Below are positions 25,702 through 34,618 of a stretch of 64,000 nt of DNA, piece after piece. Positions within the stretch are counted from its first letter, which is position 1. Every line of letters begins with the position of its first letter. The notes beneath the pieces are model-generated. The model was given only the letters and a program-made list of their open reading frames with translations, was not told the DNA's origin and did no database searches. The stretch comes from CAIWHR01 sp963809965 (GTDB lineage Bacteria > Pseudomonadota > Gammaproteobacteria > Burkholderiales > Casimicrobiaceae): assembly GCA_963809965.1 (NCBI GenBank), contig CAWELU010000061.1, positions 186,001 to 250,000 of the forward strand, in the 5' to 3' direction. A program made the position numbers and the translations under genes.

Positions 25702-26464
25702 ATGCCAAACCCGCGGTCGCGCGCCGTGGCCCCCGACCTCGCGCCGGGGCGACGATTTCGCCCGCGAACGTTGCCGACGGTCGGCGCCGCGCTCGCGCGT
25801 GGCCGTCTTCGTTTCCGCCGGAAACTGGCAGAAAAGCCGCATGCACGAAAAGGAGGCGCTGCGCGCGCAACTCGATGCGGCCAATGCCGCAGCTCCGGTT
25901 GCGCTCGCGAGCCTGTCGTCGCACGCCGACTGGGGGGCATTGCGGTATCTACCGGTTGTCGCGACGGGCGAATACGACGCGCAGCACCAGATTCTCGTCG
26001 ACAACAAGGTCCACGCGGGCCGTGCCGGCTACCACGTCGTCACGCCGCTGATGCTGATCGACGGCCGTGCGGTCCTCGTCAATCGCGGTTGGGTCGCGCA
26101 GGGGGCTTCGCGCACGGCACTCCCGCCTGTGCCGCCGCCGTCGGGCGCGGTGACGGTGATGGGGCGCCTCGCATTGCCTGCGCTCGGCTATTTCGAGCTC
26201 GCACCCGAGGGGACACCGGGCCCGGTATGGCAGAACCTCGATCCGGCTCGTTTCAGCGAAGCAACGGGCCGCGTGGTGCTGCCGGCCGTGGTCGAAGCAA
26301 CGGCACCGCCGGTTCCGGACGACGGCCTTGTCCGCGACTGGCCTGCGCCCGACTTCGGCGTCGAGAAGCACCGGGTTTACATGTTGCAGTGGTACGCGCT
26401 CGCCGCGCTCACGGCCGGGCTATGGCTCTTCTTCCTTCTGCGTCGGGCCCGGGGTGCGCGGTGA
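25702..26464 (+). CDS. SURF1 family oxidase assembly protein (apparent frameshift)
   Basis: Translation starts at ATG 25702 (or GTG 25693) with a basic N-terminus and the family's RRFRPRTLPTVGAALA entering the first membrane span. The frame then shifts +1 near 25795-25798 and continues as VAVFVSAGNWQKSRMHEKEA. The rest is typical SURF1: GEYDAQHQILVDNKVHAGRA, AVLVNRGWVAQG, and EKHRVYMLQWYALAALTAGL leading into the second membrane span. Total about 253 residues. SURF1 assists haem a insertion into subunit I. The last four bases overlap the next gene. Confidence 0.85.
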
Positions 26465-27054
26465 ACGATTCGGCGTCGCCTCTTCCGCCCGTGAGCCCGC
26501 CCGCAAGCCGTCGCACCGCGTTCCGAACGCTATCGCTGATTGCCCTGGTGTGCATCGCGCCGGTGGTGGCGTCCTACGCGGTCTATTACCTGTTTCCGCG
26601 CGACCGACAGGTGAACTACGGCGTGCTGCTCCCGACGGCGCCGGCACCCTCGCTCGCCGGAGTCGCGGCGGACGGCGCGCCGATCCGGCTCGACGAGTTG
26701 CGCGGGAAGTGGGTCCTGTTGACGATCGGCGGCGAGGGTTGCGATGCCGCATGCGAGCGAGGGCTGTACGCGACCCGCCAGGCGCGCACCATGCAGGGCA
26801 GGGAGCAGGATCGGATCGTCCGGATCCTGCTGCTGGCGGGCGAATCGCTGCCGGAGGCCGAAGTGACCGCGCAGCATCCAGGCCTCGTCGTCATTCGCGC
26901 ACGCGGCGGACGGTCGGACTTCCCCGGCACCGCGGGCACCGCGTATCTCATCGATCCGCTCGGCAACCTCGTCCTGCGCTATCCCGAAGACCCGGACATC
27001 AAGGGCATCGCGAAGGATCTCGGCCGCTTGCTGAAGGCATCCCGGATCGGGTAG
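26461..27054 (+). CDS. Membrane-anchored thioredoxin-fold protein next to SURF1
   Basis: 197 residues from GTG 26461, overlapping the SURF1 stop (GTGA). One membrane span (about 23-43) precedes a domain with a Sco/redoxin-like layout (LRGKWVLLTIGGEGCDAACE). CDAAC is spaced as the CxxxC copper site of Sco proteins, and AYLIDPLGNLVLRYPEDPD is a typical C-terminal strand. The Sco-type His is not obvious. Proteins in this position are common in betaproteobacteria, probably in copper or thiol handling for the oxidase. Confidence 0.7.
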   Translation: MNDSASPLPPVSPPASRRTAFRTLSLIALVCIAPVVASYAVYYLFPRDRQVNYGVLLPTAPAPSLAGVAADGAPIRLDELRGKWVLLTIGGEGCDAACERGLYATRQARTMQGREQDRIVRILLLAGESLPEAEVTAQHPGLVVIRARGGRSDFPGTAGTAYLIDPLGNLVLRYPEDPDIKGIAKDLGRLLKASRIG

Positions 27055-27087
27055 TCCGCAGCCGACCGCCCGGGCCGCCGCGGGTGC

Positions 27088-27093
27088 TAAAAT
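27088..27093 (+). promoter_or_regulatory. Candidate extended -10 element upstream of ctaB
   Basis: TGCTAAAAT contains TAAAAT (27088-27093) with a TG one base upstream, the extended -10 form, 70 bases before the ctaB ATG. Confidence 0.4.
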
Positions 27094-27163
27094 CCAACGC
27101 TTGGCGCGCGGCCCCGCGGACTCCGCGGAACGTGCTCAACGCTCCCCGCACCTCCCGTCTCGA

Positions 27164-28046
27164 ATGACCACGCTCGCGCTCGCCGAAAATCGGCTGAAGC
27201 AGTTCCTCGCGCTGACCAAACCGCGAGTGGTGTCGCTCATCGTCTTTTGCGCGGTGATCGGCATGTTCCTCGCCACACCCGGGCTGCCGCCGCCGGGGGT
27301 CGTGTTCTTCGCGACCGTCGGCATCGCGCTGGTCGCCGGCGCTGCCGCAGCGATCAACTGCCTGGTCGAGCAGAAGATCGATGCGCTGATGGCGCGCACG
27401 CGTGCGCGGCCGCTGCCGCGCGGCGAGCTGACCTCGCTGCAGACACTCGTCTTCGCGGGCATCGTCGGCGGCATCGGGTTGCTGCTGCTCTATCGATACG
27501 TCAACACGCTGACGATGTGGCTGACGCTCGCGACCTTCGTCGGCTACGCGATCGTCTACACGGTGCTGCTGAAGCCGGCCACGCCGCAGAACATCGTCAT
27601 CGGCGGCGCATCCGGCGCCATGCCGCCGGTGCTGGGATGGGCGGCGGTCGCCGGCGAGCTTGGCCCGGAGCCGCTGCTCCTGTTCCTGATCATCTTCCTC
27701 TGGACGCCGCCGCACTTCTGGTCGCTCGCGCTGTACCGCGCGCAGGACTACGCCAGAGCCGGGCTGCCGATGCTGCCGATCACCCACGGTCCGCAGTACA
27801 CGCGGCTGCAGATCGTGCTCTACACGTGCGCGCTCACCGCCGTGTCGCTGCTGCCGTTCGCGCTGCGGATGAGCGGCGTGCTCTACCTCCTCTGCGCGCT
27901 CGCGCTCGTCGGGCGTCTTCCTGCTCTACGCGGTGCAGCTCTACCGCGACTACAGCGATCTCCTCGCGCGCGCGACGTTCAAGTACTCGATCTTCTATCT
28001 CGCGGCGCTGTTCTCGGCGTTGCTCGTCGATCACTACTGGCTCTGA
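27164..28046 (+). CDS. ctaB: Protohaem IX farnesyltransferase (apparent frameshift)
   Basis: UbiA-family prenyltransferase that makes haem O from haem B. Visible motifs are LALTKPRVVSLIVFCAVIG at the N-terminus, the Asn/Asp cluster NCLVEQKIDALMARTRARP (NxxxDxxxD-like) and FLWTPPHFWSLAL. After ALALVG the frame shifts +1 at the GGG of 27911-27913 and resumes with VFLLYAVQLYRDYSD to the end HYWL. The reconstructed protein has about 293 residues and the usual nine or so membrane spans. Its TGA overlaps the sco1 ATG. Heme A synthase (ctaA), which uses its product, is not adjacent as it usually is. Confidence 0.88.
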
Positions 28047-28646
28047 TGCGAACGATCGCGCGGTTCGCGGCCCTCGTCGCCGTCGCGGCGGCCCTCGTTG
28101 CCGGATGCGCGCCGGATTCGCCGACGTTCAAGGCCTCGGACGTCACGGGCTCGGCGTATGGCCGCGACTTCGCGCTCACCGACCACAACGGCAAGCCGCG
28201 CACGCTGGCGGATTTCCGCGGCAAGGTCGTCGTGCTCTTCTTCGGCTACACGCATTGCCCGGACGTGTGCCCGACGACGCTCGCGGAGCTCGCGGAAGCG
28301 CTGAAGCGGCTGGGGCCGGATGCCGCGAAGGTGCAGGTGCTGTTCGTAACCGTGGATCCCGAGCGCGATACCGCAGGACCTGCTTTCGCGCTACGTGCCG
28401 GCGTTCGATCCGTCGTTCCTCGGCCTGTACGGAGATGCCGACGCGACGGCGCGCACCGCGAAGGAATTCCGGATCCTCTACCAGAAGCAGCCGGGCAGGA
28501 CGCCGGAGAGCTACACGGTGGACCACTCCGCCGGGACCTTCGTCTTCGATCCGCAGGGGCGGCTGCGCCTGTACGTCGGCTACGGCCAGGGCGCCGCGGT
28601 TTTCGAGCACGATATCGGCGAATTGTTGCGTACCGCGACGCCGTAG
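28046..28646 (+). CDS. SCO1/SenC copper chaperone, lipoprotein (apparent frameshift)
   Basis: The start overlaps the ctaB stop. The N-terminus is a lipoprotein signal with lipobox VAGC (C21). The copper site is C71 and C75 in FGYTHCPDVCPTT, and a downstream His in YTVDHSAGTFVFD completes the ligand set. The frame shifts +1 at 28373, after VTVDPERDT, and continues with QDLLSRYVPAFDPSF. About 199 residues in all. Sco proteins load CuA of subunit II in the periplasm. A weak inverted repeat follows the stop. Confidence 0.88.
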
Positions 28647-28657
28647 GATCGTTGTGG

Positions 28658-28677
28658 CGCCGCGATCGAGCGCGGCG
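28658..28677. terminator. Weak hairpin between convergent sco1 and gloA
   Basis: CGCCGCG (28658-28664) pairs with CGCGGCG (28671-28677) around a 6-base loop. There is no T run, so this is only a possible terminator. Confidence 0.35.
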
Positions 28678-28748
28678 TCGGGACCCTTGTTCTTCCGTGC
28701 GAATCGAAACGCGGATTTCGGGAGCCGGTGCGGGCACGCCGCCGGGCG

Positions 28749-29123
<375 letters not shown>

Positions 29124-29201
29124 CGTGGGGATGCAGAGTCCTTCGCGGAAATGTGATGATCGTGGATTGGGCTCGACGTGCGTCGAGGTACTCGACGCGC
29201 G

Positions 29202-29366
29202 TCAGAACTCCATCAGCTCGAAGTCTTCCTTGCGCGCGCCGCACTCCGGGCAGGTCCAGTTCGGCGGCACGTCTTCCCATTTCGTGCCGGGCGCGATGCC
29301 TTCGTCGGGCGCGCCCGCAGCTTCGTCGTAGACGTAGCCGCAGATCAGGCACATGTACTTTTTCAT
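29202..29366 (-). CDS. Rubredoxin
   Basis: 54 residues. Two CxxC-type knuckles, CLICGYVYDEA and CPECGARKEDF, bind the single iron. The central DEGIAPGTKWEDVPPNWT is nearly invariant in the family. It is a one-electron carrier in the cytoplasm. The location upstream of and divergent from thiD is typical of betaproteobacteria. Confidence 0.95.
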   Translation of the reverse strand: MKKYMCLICGYVYDEAAGAPDEGIAPGTKWEDVPPNWTCPECGARKEDFELMEF

Positions 29367-29387
29367 CGGGGGATTCGCTCGTTGGAG

Positions 29388-29393
29388 TAAAAT
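29388..29393 (+). promoter_or_regulatory. Candidate -10 element for thiD
   Basis: TAAAAT (5 of 6 consensus bases) in the 104-base gap between the divergent rubredoxin and thiD genes. TTCATC at 29362 is the nearest -35-like string but the spacing is long (20). Confidence 0.3.
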
Positions 29394-29470
29394 CGCCCAA
29401 TTCTAGCAAGCCGCCTGCGCGCCGCGCGATCGCTTGCGTCGCCGTGCGCGGGCCGCGCGGCCGTTGCGCC

Positions 29471-30350
29471 ATGCCTGCCGACACCGATCCCGAGTTTCCG
29501 CCCATCGTTCTGACGTTTGCCGCGTCGGATCCGTCGGGCGGTGCGGGACTGCAGGCGGACATCCTGACGCTTGCGAGCACCGGCTGCCATCCGCTGTCGG
29601 TGGTGACCGCGATCACGGTGCAGGACACGCTGGGCGTCGAAGGCATCCAGCCCGTGGACGCCGAATGGGTGGCCGACCAGGCGCGCTGCCTGCTCGAGGA
29701 CATGCCGGTCGACGCGTTCAAGATCGGCGTGCTCGGCAGCGTCGAGATCATCGCGGCGATCGCCGAGATCGTCTCCGACTATCCGGACGTCCCGCTGGTC
29801 CTCGATCCGGTGCTCGCGTCCGGTCGCGGCGACGAATTCGCCACCGACGAGATGATGCACGCGATGCGCGAGCTGCTGCTGCCGCAAACGACGATCCTCA
29901 CGCCGAACAGCATGGAGGCGAGGCGGCTCGCCGAGATGGACGACGAAGACGAGGCCGCGCTGGCGCTGTGCGCCGAGCGGCTGATCGCCATGGGCGCGGA
30001 GTTCGTGCTCGTGACCGGCACGCACGAGGCGACGCACCAATGTCGTGAATACGCTGTACGGCAAGACCGGCATCGTGCGCACCGACACCTGGGCCCGGCT
30101 CCCGGGCAGCTACCACGGCTCCGGCTGCACGCTCGCCTCGGCCATTGCGGCGATGCTCGCCAACGGCCTCGACCTGCCCGAAGCGGTGCGCGAGGCACAG
30201 GAGTACACGTGGCAGGCGCTCAAGCGGGCCTATCGTCCGGGCATGGGTCAGTTCCTGCCCGACCGTCTGTTCTGGGCGCGCGAGGAACCCGATGCGCCCG
30301 CGGAGGACGCGACCGCGCCGCGCGTTTCCGATGCCCAGCCCCGGCATTGA
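29471..30350 (+). CDS. thiD: Hydroxymethylpyrimidine/phosphomethylpyrimidine kinase (apparent frameshift)
   Basis: Ribokinase-fold enzyme that phosphorylates HMP and HMP-P for thiamine synthesis. The N-terminal part has LTFAASDPSGGAGLQADI, SVVTAITVQDTLGV and LDPVLASGRGDEF. A +1 shift at 30041 (extra T after CACCAA) breaks the frame, which resumes as VVNTLYGKTGIVRTDTW and has the ATP/anion-hole GSYHGSGCTLASAIAA. About 292 residues when read through. The thiE start follows closely. Confidence 0.88.
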
Positions 30351-30363
30351 CGACGCGGTTGCG

Positions 30364-30999
30364 ATGCGCCGCGCCCGAACGCGGCGGCTGACCGGTCTTT
30401 ACGCGGTGACGCCCGATCTCGCGGATACCGACGATCTCGTCGCTCGCGTCGCGGCCGCGCTCGCGGGCGGCGCCTGCGCCATCCAGTACCGCAACAAGGC
30501 TGCAGACGCCGAGCTCAAGCGTTCGCAGGCCGAGGCGCTCGCACGCGTCCACGCCGCGCGCGGCGGACTGTATATCGTCAACGACGACGTCGAGCTGGCG
30601 GCCGAGGTCGGTGCGGATGGCGCACACATCGGCGACGAGGACGGCAGCGTAGCTGCGGCGCGCGCCATTCTGGGACCGGCCCGGATCATCGGCGTCTCCT
30701 GCTACAACGACCTCGCGCGAGCCCAGGCCGCCGTAGACGCCGGAGCCGATTACGTCGCGTTCGGCAGCTTCTTCGCGTCGACCGTCAAGCCGGCCGCGCG
30801 CCGGGCCGACGTGGCGTTGCTGGAGCGCGCGCGTTCGCTCGGCGTGCCCATCGTCGCGATCGGCGGGATCACCGCGGAAAATGCGCGCGAGCTGTTCGCC
30901 GCCGGTGCCGATGCGGTCGCGGTGATCTCGGCAGTATTCGGCGCGCGGGATGTTGAGGCTGCGGCGCGCGCTCTTGCCGGACAGGTCGACAGGCCATGA
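30364..30999 (+). CDS. thiE: Thiamine-phosphate synthase
   Basis: 211 residues from ATG 30364; ATG 30331, which overlaps the end of thiD, is also possible. TIM-barrel motifs are GLYAVTPDL, AIQYRNKAAD (substrate Arg and Lys), LYIVNDDVELAAEVGADGAH and the phosphate-binding IVAIGGITAENA. It joins HMP pyrophosphate to the thiazole phosphate. One change from the common family form is EDGSVAAAR where GQEDLP-like residues are frequent. Confidence 0.92.
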   Translation: MRRARTRRLTGLYAVTPDLADTDDLVARVAAALAGGACAIQYRNKAADAELKRSQAEALARVHAARGGLYIVNDDVELAAEVGADGAHIGDEDGSVAAARAILGPARIIGVSCYNDLARAQAAVDAGADYVAFGSFFASTVKPAARRADVALLERARSLGVPIVAIGGITAENARELFAAGADAVAVISAVFGARDVEAAARALAGQVDRP

Positions 31000-31087
31000 T
31001 GCACGGTGTCGAACGTCTGGCGGGCGGACCTGGCCGACTCTGCGCCCACAGCCCGCAACACGTTCCCGCGAAATCGGACGAAAGACC

Positions 31088-32375
31088 ATGACCCGAAACG
31101 AAGAGCTCTTTGCTCGCGCGCAGCGCACGATTCCCGCCGGCGTGAATTCGCCGGTTCGCGCGTTCCGCTCGGTCGGCGGCACGCCGCGATTTTTCGAGCG
31201 CGGCGAGGGCGCCTACCTGTGGGATGCGGATGGCAGGCGCTACATCGATTACGTCGGATCGTGGGGGCCGGCGATCCTCGGCCATGCGCATCCGGCAGTC
31301 GTGCGCGCAGTGCAGGAAGCCGCGGAGCACGGGCTGTCGTTCGGCGCGCCCGACCGAGATCGAGATCGAGATGGCGGAGACGCTCTGCCGCCTCGTCCCG
31401 TCGATCGAGATGGTGCGGCTCGTGTCCTCCGGCACCGAGGCGACGATGTCGGCGCTGCGGCTCGCGCGCGGGTACACCGGCCGCAGCAAGATCGTGAAGT
31501 TCGAGGGCTGCTACCACGGCCACGGCGACAGCCTGCTGGTCAAGGCAGGCTCGGGCGCGCTGACGTTCGGTCAGCCGTCGTCGGCGGGCGTCCCGCCGGC
31601 GATCGCCAACGAGACGATCGTGCTGCCCTACAACGACCTCGCCGCGGTCGAGGCCGCGTTCGATGCCGACGGCGAGAAGATTGCGTGCATCATCGTCGAG
31701 CCGGTCGTCGGCAACATGAACCTGATCGTGCCGCGCCCCGGGTTCCTGGCGGGCCTGCGCAGCGTTTGCGATCGCCACGGCGCCGTGCTGATCTTCGACG
31801 AGGTGATGACCGGCTTCCGGGTGCACGTCGGCGGCGCGCAGGGGCTGTATGGCGTGAAGCCCGACCTGACGACACTCGGCAAGGTGATCGGTGGCGGGAT
31901 GCCCGTCGGCGCGTTCGGCGGCGCGCGGGCGATCATGGAGAAGATCGCGCCGCTCGGGCCGGTCTACCAGGCCGGAACGCTCTCCGGCAATCCGGTGGCC
32001 GTGGCCGCGGGGCTGGCGACGCTACGCGAAATCCAGGCCCCTGGTTTCTACGAGCGCTTGTCGGCGACGACCCGCTCGCTGACCGACGGCCTTTCGGCGG
32101 CCGCGCAGCGCGCCGGCGTGGCGTTCGTCGCACAGTCGGTCGGCGGAATGTTCGGGCTCTATTTCGCCACCGCGGTTCCGGATACGTACGAGGCGGTGAT
32201 GGCGTGCGACAAGGACCGCTTCAATCGCTTCTTTCACGCGATGCTCGACGCCGGCGTGTATTTCGCGCCCTCCGCGTTCGAAGCAGGGTTCGTCTCCGCT
32301 GCGCATACTGCGGACCACATCGCGGCGACGATCGCGCTCGCCGAGTCGGCGTTCCAATCGCTGCGCGCGGCGTAA
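31088..32375 (+). CDS. hemL: Glutamate-1-semialdehyde 2,1-aminomutase (apparent frameshift)
   Basis: PLP enzyme of the C5 tetrapyrrole pathway forming 5-aminolevulinate. The N-terminus MTRNEELFARAQRTIPAGVN and GEGAYLWDADGRRYIDYVGS are standard. A +1 shift at the CCC of 31349-31351 separates AEHGLSFGAP from TEIEIEMAETLCRLVPSIEM. The remainder holds SSGTEATMSALRLAR, FDEVMTGFRV and the PLP Lys in TLGKVIGGGMPVGAFGG. About 428 residues, as expected. Confidence 0.9.
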
Positions 32376-32392
32376 CGACGCGGTAGCAAACG

Positions 32393-33157
32393 TTAGGTCT
32401 CGGCGCCCTCTCGCTCGCCGCGTTTGTCGACCGGTGCCTCGAGGCGCAGCTTGCTGACGTGCGCTGCCTGGGCGACGGAACCGTCCGGCAGCTTGCCCAG
32501 AAAATAGAAGCGCTGCCAGGCTTCCTTGAGGGTGCCCGGATCGTCGGCGCGAAAGCGCCGCATGAACTCGTCGCGTCGCTCCTTCCAAGCGAAGGTCTGC
32601 GCCTCGAGCGCCGGGTCGTCGGCAAGATTGCGGATCTCGGGCTGCGTCTGCGCCAAGGCGTCGACCGGCACCGGAAATACCGTGCACAGCGGCTCGTCCT
32701 TGTCGAAGCGGACGCTGCCGCGCCGGGTCATCTGCCAATTCATCGTGAACGGATAGGGCAGCCAATGCGTCTCGATGATGCCGGCCAGCGGCGCGATGCC
32801 GTCCTTGGGGCGGTTGATCGGTCCCGTCGCGAACAGGTTCCATCCGGGATCGGTCCGGAAGAGGTAACTCAGATGGAACGTGACGATGCCATAGGCGAAG
32901 TGCGACACCGCAAGGTTTGCCAGGTGCGGGTAACCGTCGAGCACGCGGATGGCCATGCCCGCGGCTCGCGGTCCGCCATCCCACTCGACCTCGAACGCGC
33001 AAGGCGAAGCGATCTCCCAACCGTGAGCATTGGCGATGGCAAGCGGCAGGCAACGATAGGCGTGGCGATCCGGAATGCGATCCATCCAATCGCGCGTCGC
33101 CGGCGCAGGCCGCAACGGCAGCGGATCGGGGGTCAGGGCGTAGCATCGCAATTTCAT
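32393..33157 (-). CDS. DUF6065-like protein of unknown function
   Basis: 254 residues, soluble, no signal peptide or membrane span. The start MKLRCYALTPDPLPLRPAP and DRHAYRCLPLAIANAHGWEI look like the family I know as DUF6065. The middle has TGPINRPKDGIAPLAGIIET and WLPYPFTMNWQMTR, and a charged C-terminal part follows. No catalytic motif is evident. The next gene on the same strand, upstream, is a GT2 glycosyltransferase, and I recall the family near glycosyltransferase and TPR genes, so a role in glycan decoration is a guess. Its stop is 17 bases from that of convergent hemL. Confidence 0.65.
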   Translation of the reverse strand: MKLRCYALTPDPLPLRPAPATRDWMDRIPDRHAYRCLPLAIANAHGWEIASPCAFEVEWDGGPRAAGMAIRVLDGYPHLANLAVSHFAYGIVTFHLSYLFRTDPGWNLFATGPINRPKDGIAPLAGIIETHWLPYPFTMNWQMTRRGSVRFDKDEPLCTVFPVPVDALAQTQPEIRNLADDPALEAQTFAWKERRDEFMRRFRADDPGTLKEAWQRFYFLGKLPDGSVAQAAHVSKLRLEAPVDKRGEREGAET

Positions 33158-33249
33158 GGTTGGCGCGTGTCAACGACGGGACGAGGAGCATGCATCTTAC
33201 CGTGGCGGGCCCGGCCGCATACCGCGTCGCTGCGATCGTGACCGGGCAC

Positions 33250-34347
33250 TCAAGTCAATCGCAGATTCCACGCCGCCCACAGCTTTGCATAGTGGGAGGT
33301 GACGGTCGCGAGGTCCGGAAGCGAGGTCGCGTACCAGTGACGATGCTCGCCGGGAGGCGCGTTCAGCTGCGGGAACTTTTGGCTGAACGCCTCCTGCGCG
33401 CGGCTCCAGGCGGCGTCGAATCGTCCGCGCGACTGGTGGACGAGGGCGAGATCGCAGGCGATCTCCAGGCGTGCGCCGGCCCGATGGCCGCGGTAGCTGA
33501 AATCGAGGTCGTAGAAATGAAATCCGGGCACGCCCTCCGGATCGAAGCCGATCCGTTCTACCCATGCGCGTCGGGCGGCGACGAACACGCCGTCGAGGCC
33601 TTGCGCCGCGCGGATTCGGGGGCCCGTGAGCGAGGTCACGGCGAATTCATACGCTTCGTCGCTCGGGGCCTTGTGCGTCACCGCGCCGTAGAGATGCGGG
33701 TGCCCGGACCAGAGCAATGCCGGTCCCGAGACCTTTGTCGTTCCCGCGATTCCGGCGATGTCCGCGCTGGACATGACATCCGCCAGCCGCGCTGCAAAAT
33801 CGGGCGTCGCGAAGCGGATGTCGTCGTGGGAAAAAACGACGATTTCGCCGCTGCTCTGCGCGAACCCCCGGGCGTATCCGTCGTACATCGACGAAGCCCC
33901 GTTGACGCGGATCCGCTCATGAGGCCAATCGGCGAAGGCCTCGGCATAGGCCGCGTCCACCGCGGCATGACGTTCATCGTCACGGCTCACGATGATTACC
34001 GAGAGCGAAGGCGGCCGAGACGGCAAACGAAGCCAGCCGGCTGCCGGATCCGCGATCAACGCGTGCTCCGGACACTCGTGCAACGAGCGAATCACGCCGC
34101 TGACGAAGGGGAAGTCGAGTGGATCGCGCCTCGCTCCCCGAATACCGGCCGCCAATGACGTCTTCCAGTCGTCGGCCGCGCGGGCGATCTGCCAGAGTGC
34201 TTTCAGTGTTCGCCCATCGACGCGGTCCTCGCCCGCGACCCGGACGGCTTCGCGCAACGTCCTGCACGCCTCGTCGTGCCGCCCGGCTCGAAATTCGGCA
34301 ACGCCCTGGTTGTGCAGGGCCCGGGCGGCGAGAACGTCGTTCGTCAT
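33250..34347 (-). CDS. GT2-like glycosyltransferase with helical N-terminal extension
   Basis: 365 residues. The first 75 form helical, TPR-like sequence (LHNQGVAEFRAGRHDEACRT). A GT-A domain follows (PSLSVIIVSRDDERHAA, near 113-130), with the metal-binding pair D175-D176 in VFSHDDIRF, then LDGVFVAARRAWVERIGFD and FHFYDLDFSYRG. The layout matches the StrF-like GT2 subgroup. It would transfer an unknown sugar in the cytoplasm. It lies 92 bases upstream of the DUF6065-like gene on the same strand. Confidence 0.78.
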   Translation of the reverse strand: MTNDVLAARALHNQGVAEFRAGRHDEACRTLREAVRVAGEDRVDGRTLKALWQIARAADDWKTSLAAGIRGARRDPLDFPFVSGVIRSLHECPEHALIADPAAGWLRLPSRPPSLSVIIVSRDDERHAAVDAAYAEAFADWPHERIRVNGASSMYDGYARGFAQSSGEIVVFSHDDIRFATPDFAARLADVMSSADIAGIAGTTKVSGPALLWSGHPHLYGAVTHKAPSDEAYEFAVTSLTGPRIRAAQGLDGVFVAARRAWVERIGFDPEGVPGFHFYDLDFSYRGHRAGARLEIACDLALVHQSRGRFDAAWSRAQEAFSQKFPQLNAPPGEHRHWYATSLPDLATVTSHYAKLWAAWNLRLT

Positions 34348-34618
34348 GCGCTCAGGGACCGGGGCGATATCAATCCGAGGCGCCCACGGGGCCGCGTGAT
34401 AAATATGCGGATATTACGCATTTCGTCCGCGTGCGCTTCGTAAACGAGCACGGCTGCTCGCGCGTTGCTAGGGTCGGGGCATTCCGGGCAAGGCCGTCCG
34501 CGGGCCAGTGAATCGCCCTCGGAAAATGCATGCAACATCTTGATTCGTGCGGTGAAAAGAGCGGCAGGCCGGGACGGCTGTGGTACCATGAAAAGTTGAT
34601 TTTGGCGCGGCGAGACAC
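34348..34618. other. Divergent intergenic region upstream of gspE
   Basis: No gene seen. The region is locally AT-richer (34395-34445 and 34570-34610). TGTGGTACCATG near 34579 is a weak -10 candidate for gspE. No -35 stands out. Confidence 0.4.
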
